DNA of 64,000 bases from Lacinutrix sp. C3R15 (GCF_018860825.1 NZ_JAHKPZ010000004.1:124001-188000); one strand, 5' to 3'. Positions 43,580 through 54,051 are shown, counted from the stretch's first letter. Translations and numbers: made by a program. The notes: generated by a model not told the origin, from the sequence alone.

Positions 43580-44464
43580 ATGAATACTAATAAAATTTCT
43601 TTTTTTTGCTTAGGAGCTCAAAAGTCGGGGACAACCTCGCTACATGATATCTTATTGCAAAATCCAAATATAGGTTTGCCATTAAATAAGGAAACTCATT
43701 TTTTCTCTCATGACGACTTGTACTCAGGAAATTTAGAGGAGTATTTTAAAATGTTTAATGATGATTTAAACGAGAAAAAGATAATTGGTGAAATTGATCC
43801 AGAATATCTATGTTCAGAAAAAGCACCAGAAAGAATTCTTAAACATTTTGGGGCCGATTTAAAATTCATTGTTATTTTAAGAAATCCCTACGACAGAGCC
43901 TTTTCTCAATATTTGATGAGTAAACGAAGAGGTTTTGAAGATTTAGAATTTGAAGAGGCTATAGATAAAGAAGCATCACGTACCAAAGATAATTTTGGTG
44001 AGTTGTATTTTAGCTATAAAACAAGAAGCTTGTACACTAAGCAAATTAATACCTATTTTAAGCTTTTTAACCCATCTAATTTTTTATTTATTCGTTTTGA
44101 AGACGATTTCATTGCCAAGAAACAAGAAACTATAAATAAGGTAAATGATTTTCTAGGCTTAGAGTCTTTTAACTACGATTTAAGCATTCAAAGCAATGTG
44201 GCTTCAACTCCTAAAAGTAAAATGATTAGAGACTTTGTAAACAAGCCTAATATTATTAGAAAAATAGGAAAGAAAATTATTGCATCTCCGCAAATTAGAA
44301 AAAATATTATTAGTAAAATAGATCATCTAAATAGAAAAAAGATAACATATAATACAAATGAAGATCTTAAAGAAAAGCTTATTAAGTCTGTGTTTTTAGA
44401 AGATATAAAAGCTTTAGAAAGTTTAATAAATCTAGATTTATCTTCATGGTACAAGAACGGGTAG
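43580..44464 (+). CDS. PAPS-dependent sulfotransferase
   Basis: The 294-residue cytoplasmic enzyme has the 5'-phosphosulfate-binding loop GAQKSGTTS at 12-20 and the 3'-phosphate-binding segment RNPYDRAFSQ starting at Arg101, with a further KRRGFE. These are the two diagnostic PAPS-binding motifs of carbohydrate sulfotransferases. The gene lies in the same locus as genes for PAPS synthesis and PAP removal, and its last 19 bases overlap a glycosyltransferase gene. It most likely sulfates a sugar of the repeat unit before export. The acceptor sugar is unknown. Confidence 0.92.
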   Translation: MNTNKISFFCLGAQKSGTTSLHDILLQNPNIGLPLNKETHFFSHDDLYSGNLEEYFKMFNDDLNEKKIIGEIDPEYLCSEKAPERILKHFGADLKFIVILRNPYDRAFSQYLMSKRRGFEDLEFEEAIDKEASRTKDNFGELYFSYKTRSLYTKQINTYFKLFNPSNFLFIRFEDDFIAKKQETINKVNDFLGLESFNYDLSIQSNVASTPKSKMIRDFVNKPNIIRKIGKKIIASPQIRKNIISKIDHLNRKKITYNTNEDLKEKLIKSVFLEDIKALESLINLDLSSWYKNG

Positions 44465-45435
44465 GAATAGTTACAGTTACTTATGGTAACAGAGATACTT
44501 ATTTTTCAAAACTAATAGCGTCGGCTGTTAAACATCCTAATGTCGCAAAAATTGTTGTGGTTTCTAATGGTGTTGATCAAGAAAGTAGCGTTCGTTTAAA
44601 CGAATTGCAAGAAGCAAATAAAACAAAACTTATAGTTCATGATTTAGGCTATAATTCCGGTTCAGCCAAAGGCTTTAAAGAAGGGATATTAAGAGTTTTA
44701 GAAGAAGACATTGATTTTATATGGCTATTAGATGATGATAACCTTCCTAAAGACAAAGCGCTAGAAGTACTTTTAAAGTCATGGAATGGTTTTAATGACG
44801 ATACTACCAAGCCGCTTTCATTATTGTCCTACAGACCACAACGAAAGATTTACAAGGATGCTATTTCGCAGCATAATCCCTATTTAATGCTAGGTACTGA
44901 AAATTCTTTTTTAGGATTTAATATTGTAGATAAACTGAAGAAGCCTAAAGTAAATAAACCGGAAAATGTAGATTCTGGTGTAGTTGCAGTAGCACCTTAC
45001 GGTGGTATGTTTTTTCATAAGGATACTATTCGTAAAATAGGGCTTCCTAACGAACACTTTTTTCTATATGCAGATGATCATGAATTCTCTTATAGAATAA
45101 CAAAAAATGATGGTAAAATAATTTTAGTTTTAGATAGTGAATTAGAGGATTTAGAAACCTCATTTCATTTAAAAAAACCTAAAAAAATTCTGCATACAAG
45201 ATATTTTTCAACCAATTCCAAAAATGCAATTTATTACTCTGTGCGTAACAATGTGTTTTTTGAGAAAAACTTTGTGACTAGTAAGTTGATATATTCAATA
45301 AATACCTTAAGTTATATTTTTATCTTATTTTTGGCAATGATTTTTAACCCGACTCACTTCTGGAAGTTCCCTATAATATTAAGAGCGATACTATCTTCTA
45401 GTAAACACTTTAAAATAAATGATAAAATTAAATAA
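44446..45435 (+). CDS. Family 2 glycosyltransferase
   Basis: The 329-residue GT-A-fold enzyme opens with VGIVTVTYGNRD. It has the LGYNSGSAKGFKEG segment, the nucleotide-sugar metal motif LLDDDN (about 94-99) and GGMFFHKDTIRKIGLPNEHFFLYADDHEF typical of rhamnosyl/galactofuranosyl-transferase-like GT2. A C-terminal membrane segment (about 285-305) may anchor it. It overlaps the sulfotransferase gene by 19 bases and the next gene by 17, indicating coupled translation. Donor sugar is not determined. Confidence 0.88.
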   Translation: MVQERVGIVTVTYGNRDTYFSKLIASAVKHPNVAKIVVVSNGVDQESSVRLNELQEANKTKLIVHDLGYNSGSAKGFKEGILRVLEEDIDFIWLLDDDNLPKDKALEVLLKSWNGFNDDTTKPLSLLSYRPQRKIYKDAISQHNPYLMLGTENSFLGFNIVDKLKKPKVNKPENVDSGVVAVAPYGGMFFHKDTIRKIGLPNEHFFLYADDHEFSYRITKNDGKIILVLDSELEDLETSFHLKKPKKILHTRYFSTNSKNAIYYSVRNNVFFEKNFVTSKLIYSINTLSYIFILFLAMIFNPTHFWKFPIILRAILSSSKHFKINDKIK

Positions 45436-46621
45436 GTTATACTTAGGTGTTTTTTTATTAATTATAGCTTTTTGTTTTTTAATAGGAGGTTTTACTCAGT
45501 TTTTTATAGGTGTACCCAATACTGTTTTGTCTTATGGTATAATTGGGCTTTTCTTTATATTTTACACTATTTATGTTGTAGTTAAAAAAAAGGTTTTTGT
45601 AGATAAAATAGTACTACTTTTCTTCCTTTTTTTTCTACTCATTATTCTCAGTTCTATTGTAAATCAAACAAAAGTTTTAAAAACAATTATTTATTTAATT
45701 TTTGTATTTGTACCTCTGGGAAGCTATTTGTTTTTTAAAATAAATCAAAAAGAAAGATATATTTCAACTAGAACAATTAGTAAAATCTATTTATTTATAG
45801 CTTGTTTACAATTACCTGCTATTTTAATACAGAACTTTGGATATGATTTCCTTGTACAGTTTAATAATAGTAGCCAAGCTATTGCTTCTTTTGACTTTAT
45901 GTTCGGGACCTTTTTCTTAAAAGCCGATCACGCTTTAGGTTTCTTTTTATTGTTAAATATCTTTAACATTTTTGAAAACAACACAAATAATAGCATTACC
46001 AAAATGCCTAAACTAGTTGTTTTCTACCTTTCTTTAACCATATTAATAGCAGAATCAAATATTACTAAACTCTTGCTTATTTTGTTTTATGGATATTTAA
46101 TATATAAATCATTTCCTAAAAAAATAAAAACATTTGGTGTTTTAGTCATTCTTTTTTTAACGCCTTTAGTGTTTTCTCAAGCTAAAAAAATAAAAGCTTT
46201 TGAAAGGGAAATTTACTTTTTTCATCAAGAATACAATTCTAAAAAATCCTTTTCAAACTATAATAGAGGCATTGCTAAGCGTCCTCAAGTTGTTATTACG
46301 TATGCAACCATGCTACCACTAAGAGTAGTAGGAGAAGGACCATACTCTTATTTTAATGTATTAAAAGGAGAGTTTACAAAAACAGAACATTTTTCGCAAT
46401 TAATATGGGTTTATGCAGATTTGGGTATTATAGGGCTCGTTCTATTAATATTACTTTTATATTTGCTTGTAAATAGTTTTAAATTAGATAGAAGTGTGAA
46501 ATTTATTCTATTTGGTGTTGTGCTTATTTATGCTTTTATGACAACGATTTTTTCAGATTTAGCAATAATGATAACCCTAACTAGTTTATTACAGAATAAT
46601 AAAAAGATTAGACAAGAATGA
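45419..46621 (+). CDS. Wzy-like polymerase / O-antigen ligase-family membrane protein, first copy
   Basis: The 400-residue protein has about ten to eleven membrane helices and a large periplasmic loop around residues 255-320 (Arg/Lys-rich, with RGIAKRPQVV and VVGEGPYSYF). This is the topology of Wzy polymerases and WaaL ligases. Sequence conservation in these families is low, so the exact role cannot be read. It overlaps its neighbours by 17 and 4 bases. A second protein of this type is encoded 1.2 kb downstream; one may polymerise and the other ligate. Confidence 0.75.
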   Translation: MIKLNKLYLGVFLLIIAFCFLIGGFTQFFIGVPNTVLSYGIIGLFFIFYTIYVVVKKKVFVDKIVLLFFLFFLLIILSSIVNQTKVLKTIIYLIFVFVPLGSYLFFKINQKERYISTRTISKIYLFIACLQLPAILIQNFGYDFLVQFNNSSQAIASFDFMFGTFFLKADHALGFFLLLNIFNIFENNTNNSITKMPKLVVFYLSLTILIAESNITKLLLILFYGYLIYKSFPKKIKTFGVLVILFLTPLVFSQAKKIKAFEREIYFFHQEYNSKKSFSNYNRGIAKRPQVVITYATMLPLRVVGEGPYSYFNVLKGEFTKTEHFSQLIWVYADLGIIGLVLLILLLYLLVNSFKLDRSVKFILFGVVLIYAFMTTIFSDLAIMITLTSLLQNNKKIRQE

Positions 46622-47787
46622 ATATACTTATAGCACCTTTTCACGATTGGAGAAAAATTATCCTAGAAGGTTTTAGAACTAGAGATGCGCATTTTATTGA
46701 ACATTTAAATGAAAATAGTGCCGATGTAAAAGTGGTTATTAATAGGCCTACAACATTAGTAGAAATCTTACTTAAAAGAAAGCCTAACTTAATCAAAGGG
46801 AAAGTCATTCATTCAAAGTCAAACTTTAAACTTTATGAAGTAAGTAAGAATTTTTATGTCATAGATTTTGTTTCCAATGATATTTTGGGTCAAGTATTTA
46901 ACGGTTATAAATGGTTTATTTCACAATATGAAAACCCAAAATATATTAACTTTATTAACGAGTCTTTAAGTAAACTTGGTATTCATGACGATTACTTTTT
47001 ACTTAATCAAAATATCTTTGCTAGTAAATTATCTAAATCTTTAAAACCTAAAAAATCTGTTTTTGATGCTTGGGATAATTTTGCAAAATTTAACGTGTAT
47101 TCAAAAATTAAAGAAGAAATCTTTTCTGCTTATAAAGAATATGCCAAGATTTGTGATTTTTGGATTACAAATTCTAATGATAATATTAGAGATTTTTCAA
47201 ATGCCTATCAACCCAAAGAACTCGTACTAATTAAAAATGGTGTAGACGTTTCTAGATTTGCTAAAGATACAGATGCAGAAATTCCTGAGGATATGAAAAA
47301 TATCCCGAAGCCAATTGTTGGTTTTGGAGGAAAAATAACTCACCTTTTGGATGTTGATTTGTTAAATAAAACTATGAAGCAAACTAAAAATGCTTCCTTT
47401 GTTTTTGTTGGGCAAATTTTAGATAAACAGGTGTTTAATAGTATTTTAAAATTAGATAATTTTTATTATTTAGGAGATAAGCACTATGAAATCTATCCAA
47501 ATTATGTAAAAAACTTTGATATTTGTACGGTCCCTTATGTGGTAGATGAAGAAAAAAAATCTGGAGCAAACTCTATTAAAGTTTATGAGTATTTAGCAAC
47601 TACAAAAAAAGTTATTGGTACAGATTCTAATGGCTTAGAAGAGTTAAAAGAACATTTGTATATAATCCACAACGCCAAAGAATTTTCAACTGAAATTATG
47701 AACCAACAAAATGCTAAGAATTTAATAGACTTAAATATACATTCTTGGAGTACAAAAGTAGAAGATTTAAAAAAACTGCTTAATTAG
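46618..47787 (+). CDS. GT-B fold glycosyltransferase
   Basis: The 389-residue protein has an N-terminal half starting MNILIAPFHDW and a C-terminal half with GFGGKITHLLD and the nucleotide-sugar-binding stretch SGANSIKVYEYLATTKKVIGTD (about 320-341). This resembles GT4 or GT1-like family enzymes, with Glu in KVYEYLA. Donor and acceptor are unknown. It is in an overlapping run of five genes, so it belongs to repeat-unit assembly. Confidence 0.8.
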   Translation: MNILIAPFHDWRKIILEGFRTRDAHFIEHLNENSADVKVVINRPTTLVEILLKRKPNLIKGKVIHSKSNFKLYEVSKNFYVIDFVSNDILGQVFNGYKWFISQYENPKYINFINESLSKLGIHDDYFLLNQNIFASKLSKSLKPKKSVFDAWDNFAKFNVYSKIKEEIFSAYKEYAKICDFWITNSNDNIRDFSNAYQPKELVLIKNGVDVSRFAKDTDAEIPEDMKNIPKPIVGFGGKITHLLDVDLLNKTMKQTKNASFVFVGQILDKQVFNSILKLDNFYYLGDKHYEIYPNYVKNFDICTVPYVVDEEKKSGANSIKVYEYLATTKKVIGTDSNGLEELKEHLYIIHNAKEFSTEIMNQQNAKNLIDLNIHSWSTKVEDLKKLLN

Positions 47788-49067
47788 TGGATTTTATTAA
47801 AAATATCATTTCTAAGTACGATGTAGCAACAGTTTTGTTATGTTTAATTGCTGCAACAATACCTTTTAAGATTAATATTGGTAATCTTGCAATTATTATA
47901 GCTTCTGTATATACGGTATTCTTTTTTAGAAAAGAGAATCTTAAAAAACTAAAATCTTTTAGTGCTATTTTTCCAATAGCATTCTTTCTAATTGTAGTAA
48001 TAAGTAGTTTTTTAAGTAATAAATATATGCAAGGCTTAAAGCGCTTAAACTTAGAAATTTTATTGATTTTACTGGTTTTTATTTTAGTAAATAACAAAAT
48101 AACCAAAACCAAAATCACTAAAATACTAATATGGTTTACGTATGCAACAGTGCTAAGTGTTAGTGTATTACTTATTCATAATGTTATAAAAATTGCCCAA
48201 CATAAAGAAATAGGAGATTTAATATTTCATAATTTCACACTGTTATATGATTACCATCCTATTTATTACTCTTTAAACATTTCTATTGCGTTGTTTTTTA
48301 TTATTCACACAAAAACAAAGTGGTTTTTTAAAAAAAACGAAGTTGTAAAGATCTGTTTTATAATACTCCTTCTTTTAGGGCTAATCCTTTGTGTTTCTAA
48401 AGCTATTTTATTTGTAAATGGAGTATTTTACCTGTTTTATTTTGCCTTAAAAATAAAGCAATTAAAAAAAAGAATTGCATATTTTTCAATACTAGCAATA
48501 GTATCTATAGCTGTATTTAATATTAACTTTATAAAAGAAAGATTTACAGATGGATTACGTTTTAGTCCAGAAATAGCAAACTTTAAACCTACTAATGATT
48601 TTAGTAATAAAAAAATATTTACATATCAAGAAAAAACAGAGATTAGTGATTTAGAGTTAAGATATGTTTTAAGTAGTATTGGTATTTATCATTTAGTAAA
48701 AGATGGTAAATTACTATTAGGTTACAAGCAAGGAGATACTAAAGATTATTTAAACTATTATTTTTTTTCCTATAACTTAGGCCCTAATTGGTTTGAAGAT
48801 TTTAATTTACACAATCAATACACACACATGCTAGTAACGTATGGTGTTTTTGTGTTGATCTTTTTTTTAAGTTATTTATTTTTTAGTTTTTATGTAGCAA
48901 TTCAACACAAAGACATTTTATATATTTTTTTCCTTATCCTTGTATGTTTTGGTTTTCTTTTTGAAGTGAACCTAGTTAGGAGCAAAGGGATTGTATTTTT
49001 TTATTTTTTTAACACACTTTTTTTACAAAACTATTTAAATTTTGAAGATAGCAATAATAGGAACTAG
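47787..49067 (+). CDS. O-antigen ligase/polymerase family membrane protein, second copy
   Basis: The 426-residue protein has about twelve membrane helices and a long periplasmic loop (about 255-355) containing FNLHNQYTHMLVTYG, which matches the Wzy_C/WaaL-type HNxYLxxLxxxG motif. The gene starts with GTG at 47787, overlapping the stop of the preceding gene (TAGTG). It overlaps the next gene by 26 bases. The H-N-x-Y motif makes this the better candidate for ligase or ligase-like polymerase. Confidence 0.82.
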   Translation: MDFIKNIISKYDVATVLLCLIAATIPFKINIGNLAIIIASVYTVFFFRKENLKKLKSFSAIFPIAFFLIVVISSFLSNKYMQGLKRLNLEILLILLVFILVNNKITKTKITKILIWFTYATVLSVSVLLIHNVIKIAQHKEIGDLIFHNFTLLYDYHPIYYSLNISIALFFIIHTKTKWFFKKNEVVKICFIILLLLGLILCVSKAILFVNGVFYLFYFALKIKQLKKRIAYFSILAIVSIAVFNINFIKERFTDGLRFSPEIANFKPTNDFSNKKIFTYQEKTEISDLELRYVLSSIGIYHLVKDGKLLLGYKQGDTKDYLNYYFFSYNLGPNWFEDFNLHNQYTHMLVTYGVFVLIFFLSYLFFSFYVAIQHKDILYIFFLILVCFGFLFEVNLVRSKGIVFFYFFNTLFLQNYLNFEDSNNRN

Positions 49068-50142
49068 AGGGGTTCCAAATCATCACGGAGGCTTTGAGCA
49101 ATTTGCAGAATTCTTTTCGGTATTTTTAGCTGATAATAAGCACGACGTATATGTGTATAACTCACATACACACCCTTATCAAGAAAGTACGTTTAAAGGA
49201 GTGAAAATTATTCATTGTCAAGATCCTGAAAATGTAATAGGTACTGCAGGGCAGTTTTTATATGATTTAAACTGTATAAGAGATGCAAGAAAAAAAGATT
49301 TTGATATTATACTGCAACTCGGTTACACAAGTAATTCCGTTTGGCATAGATTTTTACCTAAAAAACCAATTATAATCACCAATATGGATGGTTTAGAATG
49401 GAAAAGAAGTAAATATTCTAAACCTGTACAAGCCTTTCTTAAATATGCTGAAAAACTTGCCATTAAAAGCAGTGATTATTTAATTTCAGATTCTATAGGA
49501 ATACAAGAATATATTAAAAACACCTATAATAAAGATTCAACTTACATTGCTTATGGAGCTGATAACTTTACAAATGAAGATAGTACTGTTTTAGAAACCT
49601 ACAACGTAACCCCCTATCAATACAACATGTTAATTGCTAGGTTTGAACCAGAAAACAATCTAGAAGCTATTTTAGATGGTGCGAGCCTTGCTGATAATAA
49701 GGATACGTTTTTAGTAATAGGTAAACATGATGCAAATGAATTTGGTGAATACTTAAAGAAAAAATATATAGACCATAAAAACATACGCTTTATTGGAGGG
49801 GTTTACAATTTAGAACATTTAAATAACCTTAGACATTTTTCTAATTTATATTTTCATGGACATTCTGTTGGAGGAACAAATCCTTCTTTATTAGAAGCCA
49901 TGGCATCAACCACATTAATCATTGCTAATGATAATGTCTTTAATAAAGCAATTTTAAATGATGATGCTTTCTATTTTTCAAATAAAGAAGAAGTCGCTAA
50001 ATTTATCAACACAATAAATAAAAAAGATTATCAAGATAAAATCATTAACAATTTTAAAAAAATAGAAGATACCTTTAATTGGAATAAAATTAATAATGAA
50101 TATTTAAAACTATTGTTAAAAGCATTAAAAGAAAACAAATAA
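49042..50142 (+). CDS. DUF1972 glycosyltransferase (rhamnosyltransferase-like, GT4)
   Basis: The 366-residue GT-B enzyme has the N-terminal DUF1972 domain: IAIIGTRGVPNHHGGFEQFAE at the start, then MDGLEWKRSKYS. The C-terminal GT4 domain has GHSVGGTNPSLLEAMAS with Glu in the donor site. DUF1972 enzymes of known function are mostly rhamnosyl- or glucosyltransferases acting on the second sugar. With rfbBACD in the same locus, rhamnose is the likely donor. The start is TTG at 49042, which gives the conserved N-terminus. A 151-bp AT-rich gap follows. Confidence 0.88.
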   Translation: MKIAIIGTRGVPNHHGGFEQFAEFFSVFLADNKHDVYVYNSHTHPYQESTFKGVKIIHCQDPENVIGTAGQFLYDLNCIRDARKKDFDIILQLGYTSNSVWHRFLPKKPIIITNMDGLEWKRSKYSKPVQAFLKYAEKLAIKSSDYLISDSIGIQEYIKNTYNKDSTYIAYGADNFTNEDSTVLETYNVTPYQYNMLIARFEPENNLEAILDGASLADNKDTFLVIGKHDANEFGEYLKKKYIDHKNIRFIGGVYNLEHLNNLRHFSNLYFHGHSVGGTNPSLLEAMASTTLIIANDNVFNKAILNDDAFYFSNKEEVAKFINTINKKDYQDKIINNFKKIEDTFNWNKINNEYLKLLLKALKENK

Positions 50143-50293
50143 AAAAAAGGATAATACTTTCACTAATAAATAATAAAAGTTTATTGTTGAATAACATAAT
50201 AATTTCTTTATTTTGAAACAATTAATGTTTAATAACGCAATAGCTATAATTTTAAATAGTATTATTTTTATAATAATAATAAAAGAAGTATAA

Positions 50294-51691
50294 ATGAAAA
50301 TAAAAAACATCTGTTGTATTGGAGCTGGATATGTTGGAGGCCCAACTATGGCTGTAATTGCAAAGCAATGCCCTAACATCAACGTAACTGTTGTAGATAT
50401 TAACGAAGCTAGAATAGCAGCATGGAATGACAAAAATTTAGATAACCTTCCTGTTTTTGAACCAGGTTTAGATGCTATTGTTAAAGAAGCAAGAGGAAGA
50501 AACTTATTCTTTTCAACCGAAGTAGATAAAGCTATTGACGAGGCTGAAATGATATTTATTTCTGTAAATACACCAACCAAAACTTATGGAAAAGGTAAAG
50601 GTATGGCTGCAGATTTAAAATATATCGAGTTATGCGCTCGCCAAATTGCAAGAGTTGCTAAACAAGATAAGATTATTGTTGAAAAATCTACACTTCCTGT
50701 GCGTACAGCTTCTGCAATAAAAGATATTTTAGACAATACAGGTAATGATGTTGCTTTTCAAATTTTATCCAATCCAGAATTTTTAGCAGAAGGTACAGCT
50801 GTAGAAGATCTTTTAAGTCCAGATAGAGTGCTTATTGGTGGTGATACAAGTCCTGAAGGTTTAAAAGCAATTGAAGCCCTTGCAGATGTATATGCCCACT
50901 GGGTACCTCAAGAAAGAATTTTAAGAACTAATGTGTGGTCTTCAGAGTTATCTAAACTTACAGCAAATGCCTTTTTAGCACAACGTGTTTCCTCTATCAA
51001 TGCCATGTCTGAAATCTGTGAAAAAACAGGAGCAGACGTAAATGAAGTTTCTAAAGCTATTGGTATGGATAGCAGAATTGGAGCTAAATTCTTAAAATCA
51101 TCTGTTGGGTTTGGAGGTTCTTGTTTTCAAAAAGATATTTTAAACCTTGTTTATATTGCTAAAAGCTATGGCTTAAACGAAGTGGCAGATTACTGGGAGC
51201 AAGTAATACTAATGAATGAACACCAAAAACAACGTTTTTCAGACAATATTGTAAGTACACTCTACAATACTGTATCTGGTAAAAAAATTGCGTTTTTAGG
51301 ATGGGCATTTAAAAAAGATACTAATGACACTAGAGAGTCGGCAGCTATTAAAGTTGCTGATAATTTACTAAATGAGCAAGCCCAAATAACTGTTTTTGAT
51401 CCTAAAGTGGTTGAAGAACGTATTTATGCCGATTTAGAATATTTAAATACAAGATCAAACGAAGAAAATAGAAGCCTTTTAAAAGTTGAAAACAACCCTT
51501 ACAAAACCTGTGAAAACGCACATGCTATTGCAGTTTTAACAGAATGGGATGAATTTAAAACCTATGATTGGAAGCAAATTTTTAATAATATGCAAAAACC
51601 AGCTTTTGTTTTTGATGGAAGAGGCATTTTAGATAAAGAAGTTTTAGAAAACATCGGTTTTGTTTATTATAAAATAGGAACTGGTCAATAA
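50294..51691 (+). CDS. ugd: UDP-glucose 6-dehydrogenase
   Basis: The 465-residue enzyme oxidises UDP-glucose to UDP-glucuronate. The NAD-binding motif [11 protein letters not shown] (about 10-20) and the catalytic Cys in [11 protein letters not shown] (about 276) are present. The variant PTMA and overall length fit the eukaryote-like class of UDP-glucose dehydrogenases. It is followed after 13 bp by a UDP-glucuronate decarboxylase gene, so much of the product probably becomes UDP-xylose. Confidence 0.95.
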   Translation: MKIKNICCIGAGYVGGPTMAVIAKQCPNINVTVVDINEARIAAWNDKNLDNLPVFEPGLDAIVKEARGRNLFFSTEVDKAIDEAEMIFISVNTPTKTYGKGKGMAADLKYIELCARQIARVAKQDKIIVEKSTLPVRTASAIKDILDNTGNDVAFQILSNPEFLAEGTAVEDLLSPDRVLIGGDTSPEGLKAIEALADVYAHWVPQERILRTNVWSSELSKLTANAFLAQRVSSINAMSEICEKTGADVNEVSKAIGMDSRIGAKFLKSSVGFGGSCFQKDILNLVYIAKSYGLNEVADYWEQVILMNEHQKQRFSDNIVSTLYNTVSGKKIAFLGWAFKKDTNDTRESAAIKVADNLLNEQAQITVFDPKVVEERIYADLEYLNTRSNEENRSLLKVENNPYKTCENAHAIAVLTEWDEFKTYDWKQIFNNMQKPAFVFDGRGILDKEVLENIGFVYYKIGTGQ

Positions 51692-51704
51692 AGAATATTA
51701 AATA

Positions 51705-52691
51705 ATGAAAAAAGTACTTATAACAGGAGCAGCAGGATTTTTAGGGTCACATTTATGCGATAAATTTATTCATGAAGGTTTTTATGTTATAGGTATGGAT
51801 AACTTTATTACTGGCGACAAAAAAAATATTAGTCATCTCGCTAATAACCCAAATTTTCAGTTTATAGAACACGATGTAACCGAGTTTATTAAAATTGAAG
51901 GAGACTTACATTATATTTTGCATTTTGCCTCGCCAGCAAGCCCTATAGACTATTTAAAAATACCAATACAAACCTTAAAAGTAGGTTCTTTAGGTACGCA
52001 TAACTTGTTAGGATTGGCCAAGGCTAAAAATGCAAGGCTATTAATAGCATCTACATCCGAAGTTTATGGAGACCCACTAGTGCATCCGCAAACCGAAGAT
52101 TATTATGGTAATGTAAATACCATAGGACCTAGAGGTGTGTATGATGAAGCAAAACGTTTTCAAGAATCTATAACCATGGCATACCATAGGTTTCATGGTC
52201 TAGAAACTCGTATTGTGCGTATATTTAATACCTATGGTCCAAGAATGCGATTAAATGATGGTAGAGTTATTCCTGCATTTATGGGACAAGCGCTTCGAGG
52301 AGAAGATTTAACGGTATTTGGTGATGGTAAACAAACCAGATCCTTTTGCTATGTAGATGATCAGGTAGATGGTATTTTTAAATTAATGTTTAGTGATTAT
52401 GCAAACCCTGTAAATATTGGAAATCCAAACGAAATTACTATAGGTGATTTTGCAGAAGAGATAATTAAACTTACAAATACCAATCAAAAAGTAATTTATA
52501 AAGAATTACCTGTAGATGATCCGTTACAGAGACAACCAGATATAACATTAGCAAAAAAGTTGCTAGGTTGGGAGCCTAAAGTTGAACGCGAAGAAGGTAT
52601 GCTTAAAACTTTTAATTACTTCAAGTCTTTGTCAGATGAAGACTTGTATAAAAGTGAGCATAAAGATTTTTCTAAACATATAAAAAAATAA
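51705..52691 (+). CDS. UDP-glucuronate decarboxylase (UDP-xylose synthase)
   Basis: The 328-residue extended short-chain dehydrogenase decarboxylates UDP-glucuronate to UDP-xylose. The NAD motif GAAGFLGS is at 8-15. [24 protein letters not shown] and the active-site [12 protein letters not shown] are the specific UXS pattern. It lies directly after ugd, completing a two-step route. This places xylose among the likely sugars of the polymer; glucuronate itself may be used too. Confidence 0.92.
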   Translation: MKKVLITGAAGFLGSHLCDKFIHEGFYVIGMDNFITGDKKNISHLANNPNFQFIEHDVTEFIKIEGDLHYILHFASPASPIDYLKIPIQTLKVGSLGTHNLLGLAKAKNARLLIASTSEVYGDPLVHPQTEDYYGNVNTIGPRGVYDEAKRFQESITMAYHRFHGLETRIVRIFNTYGPRMRLNDGRVIPAFMGQALRGEDLTVFGDGKQTRSFCYVDDQVDGIFKLMFSDYANPVNIGNPNEITIGDFAEEIIKLTNTNQKVIYKELPVDDPLQRQPDITLAKKLLGWEPKVEREEGMLKTFNYFKSLSDEDLYKSEHKDFSKHIKK

Positions 52692-52692
52692 A

Positions 52693-54051
52693 TTGAACAC
52701 ATTTAACCAAGGGAGATATTCCGTCTATTTAAGGCCTATATCATATTTAATTGATTTAATTATTATTAATAGTTTAGCATTACTTTATTTTTTTAAAAGT
52801 GTTGAACCTATTTCTTTTGTTGGTATAATTTCTTTATCCTGGATAATAATCTCTACACTATCTAAATTTTATGCTGTTTTTAGGTATACTAGAGAAGTTG
52901 TTATCATGACACTTATTTTTAGGCAAATGGCGCTTTTTACATTAGTTGTGTTTGCTTTTTCAGGGTTTTATTATGATTTAGACATATTACCAAAAACTAT
53001 TTTTAAATATATAGGTAGTGTATTTGTTCTAGTAACCGTATTTAAATTCACTTTGTATTATTTATTACAAAGGTATAGAGCGTCTTTTGGTGGTAATTTT
53101 AGGGTTACTGCTATTTTAGGTAAAAACAAACAAACACATGCCTTAGAAAAGTTTTTTAATGATAAACCAGAATATGGCTACTTACATACCAAAACCTTTA
53201 ATTTTAAAAACCGTACAGAAGAAGGGTTACAAGATTGTTTTAAGTTTTTGCTTGAAGAAAATGTAGATGAAATTTACTGCTCTTTATCACAACTTTCTAA
53301 TAGCCAATTAAGAAAAGTTATTGATTTTGCAGATAATAACCTTAAAATATTAAAGTTTTTACCAGACAATAAAGATATATATTCAAAAAAATTAAAATAC
53401 GAATACTATAACTATACACCAATACTTTCTTTTCGTAATATACCCTTAGAAGATTCTGTTAATCAATTTATTAAGAGAATGTTTGATATTGTATTCTCAT
53501 CTGCTGTAATTATCTTACTACTTTCTTGGTTAACTCCAATTATAGCCATTCTTATTGTAATAGAATCTAGAGGTCCAATATTCTTTAAACAGTCTAGAAA
53601 CGGTTTTAATTATAAAGAATTTGATTGCTATAAGTTTAGATCCATGACTCCAAATAAAAATGCTAATTTTAATCAGGCAACAAGAGGTGATCAACGTGTA
53701 ACAAGAATAGGTAAGTTTATACGTAAAACAAGTATAGATGAGTTACCGCAATTCTTTAATGTTTTGTTTGGTGATATGTCTGTAGTAGGACCTAGACCAC
53801 ATATGGTAAGTCATACCAATATGTATGCAAAACGAGTAGATAAGTTTATGGTAAGACACTTTGTTAAACCTGGAATAACAGGCTTAGCGCAAGTAAGTGG
53901 TTTTAGAGGAGAAATTGAAACAGATAAAGACATTATTAATCGTGTAAAATTCGATATTTTTTACATTGAAAACTGGTCTTTACTATTAGATATTAAAATA
54001 GTGACTCAAACCTTTATGAATGTTGTTAATGGCGAAGATAAAGCCTATTAA
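52693..54051 (+). CDS. Undecaprenyl-phosphate sugar phosphotransferase (WcaJ-like)
   Basis: The 452-residue membrane enzyme starts repeat-unit assembly by moving a hexose-1-phosphate onto undecaprenyl phosphate. Four N-terminal membrane helices (to about 130) are followed by a nucleotide-fold cytoplasmic region. A further helix (about 265-290) and the catalytic bacterial sugar transferase domain come last, with FKQSRNGFNYKEFDCYKFRSM, SIDELPQFFNVLFGDMSVVGPRP and KPGITGLAQVSG. This is the WcaJ/WbaP layout. The start is TTG at 52693, 1 bp after the upstream stop. It converges with the minus-strand glycosyltransferase, overlapping by 4 bases. Confidence 0.93.
   Translation: MNTFNQGRYSVYLRPISYLIDLIIINSLALLYFFKSVEPISFVGIISLSWIIISTLSKFYAVFRYTREVVIMTLIFRQMALFTLVVFAFSGFYYDLDILPKTIFKYIGSVFVLVTVFKFTLYYLLQRYRASFGGNFRVTAILGKNKQTHALEKFFNDKPEYGYLHTKTFNFKNRTEEGLQDCFKFLLEENVDEIYCSLSQLSNSQLRKVIDFADNNLKILKFLPDNKDIYSKKLKYEYYNYTPILSFRNIPLEDSVNQFIKRMFDIVFSSAVIILLLSWLTPIIAILIVIESRGPIFFKQSRNGFNYKEFDCYKFRSMTPNKNANFNQATRGDQRVTRIGKFIRKTSIDELPQFFNVLFGDMSVVGPRPHMVSHTNMYAKRVDKFMVRHFVKPGITGLAQVSGFRGEIETDKDIINRVKFDIFYIENWSLLLDIKIVTQTFMNVVNGEDKAY

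Noticed and set aside
50125-50580. 151-codon minus-strand frame before ugd
   Set aside because: Most of it is antisense to ugd; the rest is simple AT-rich DNA with Phe/Ile/Leu-rich translation.
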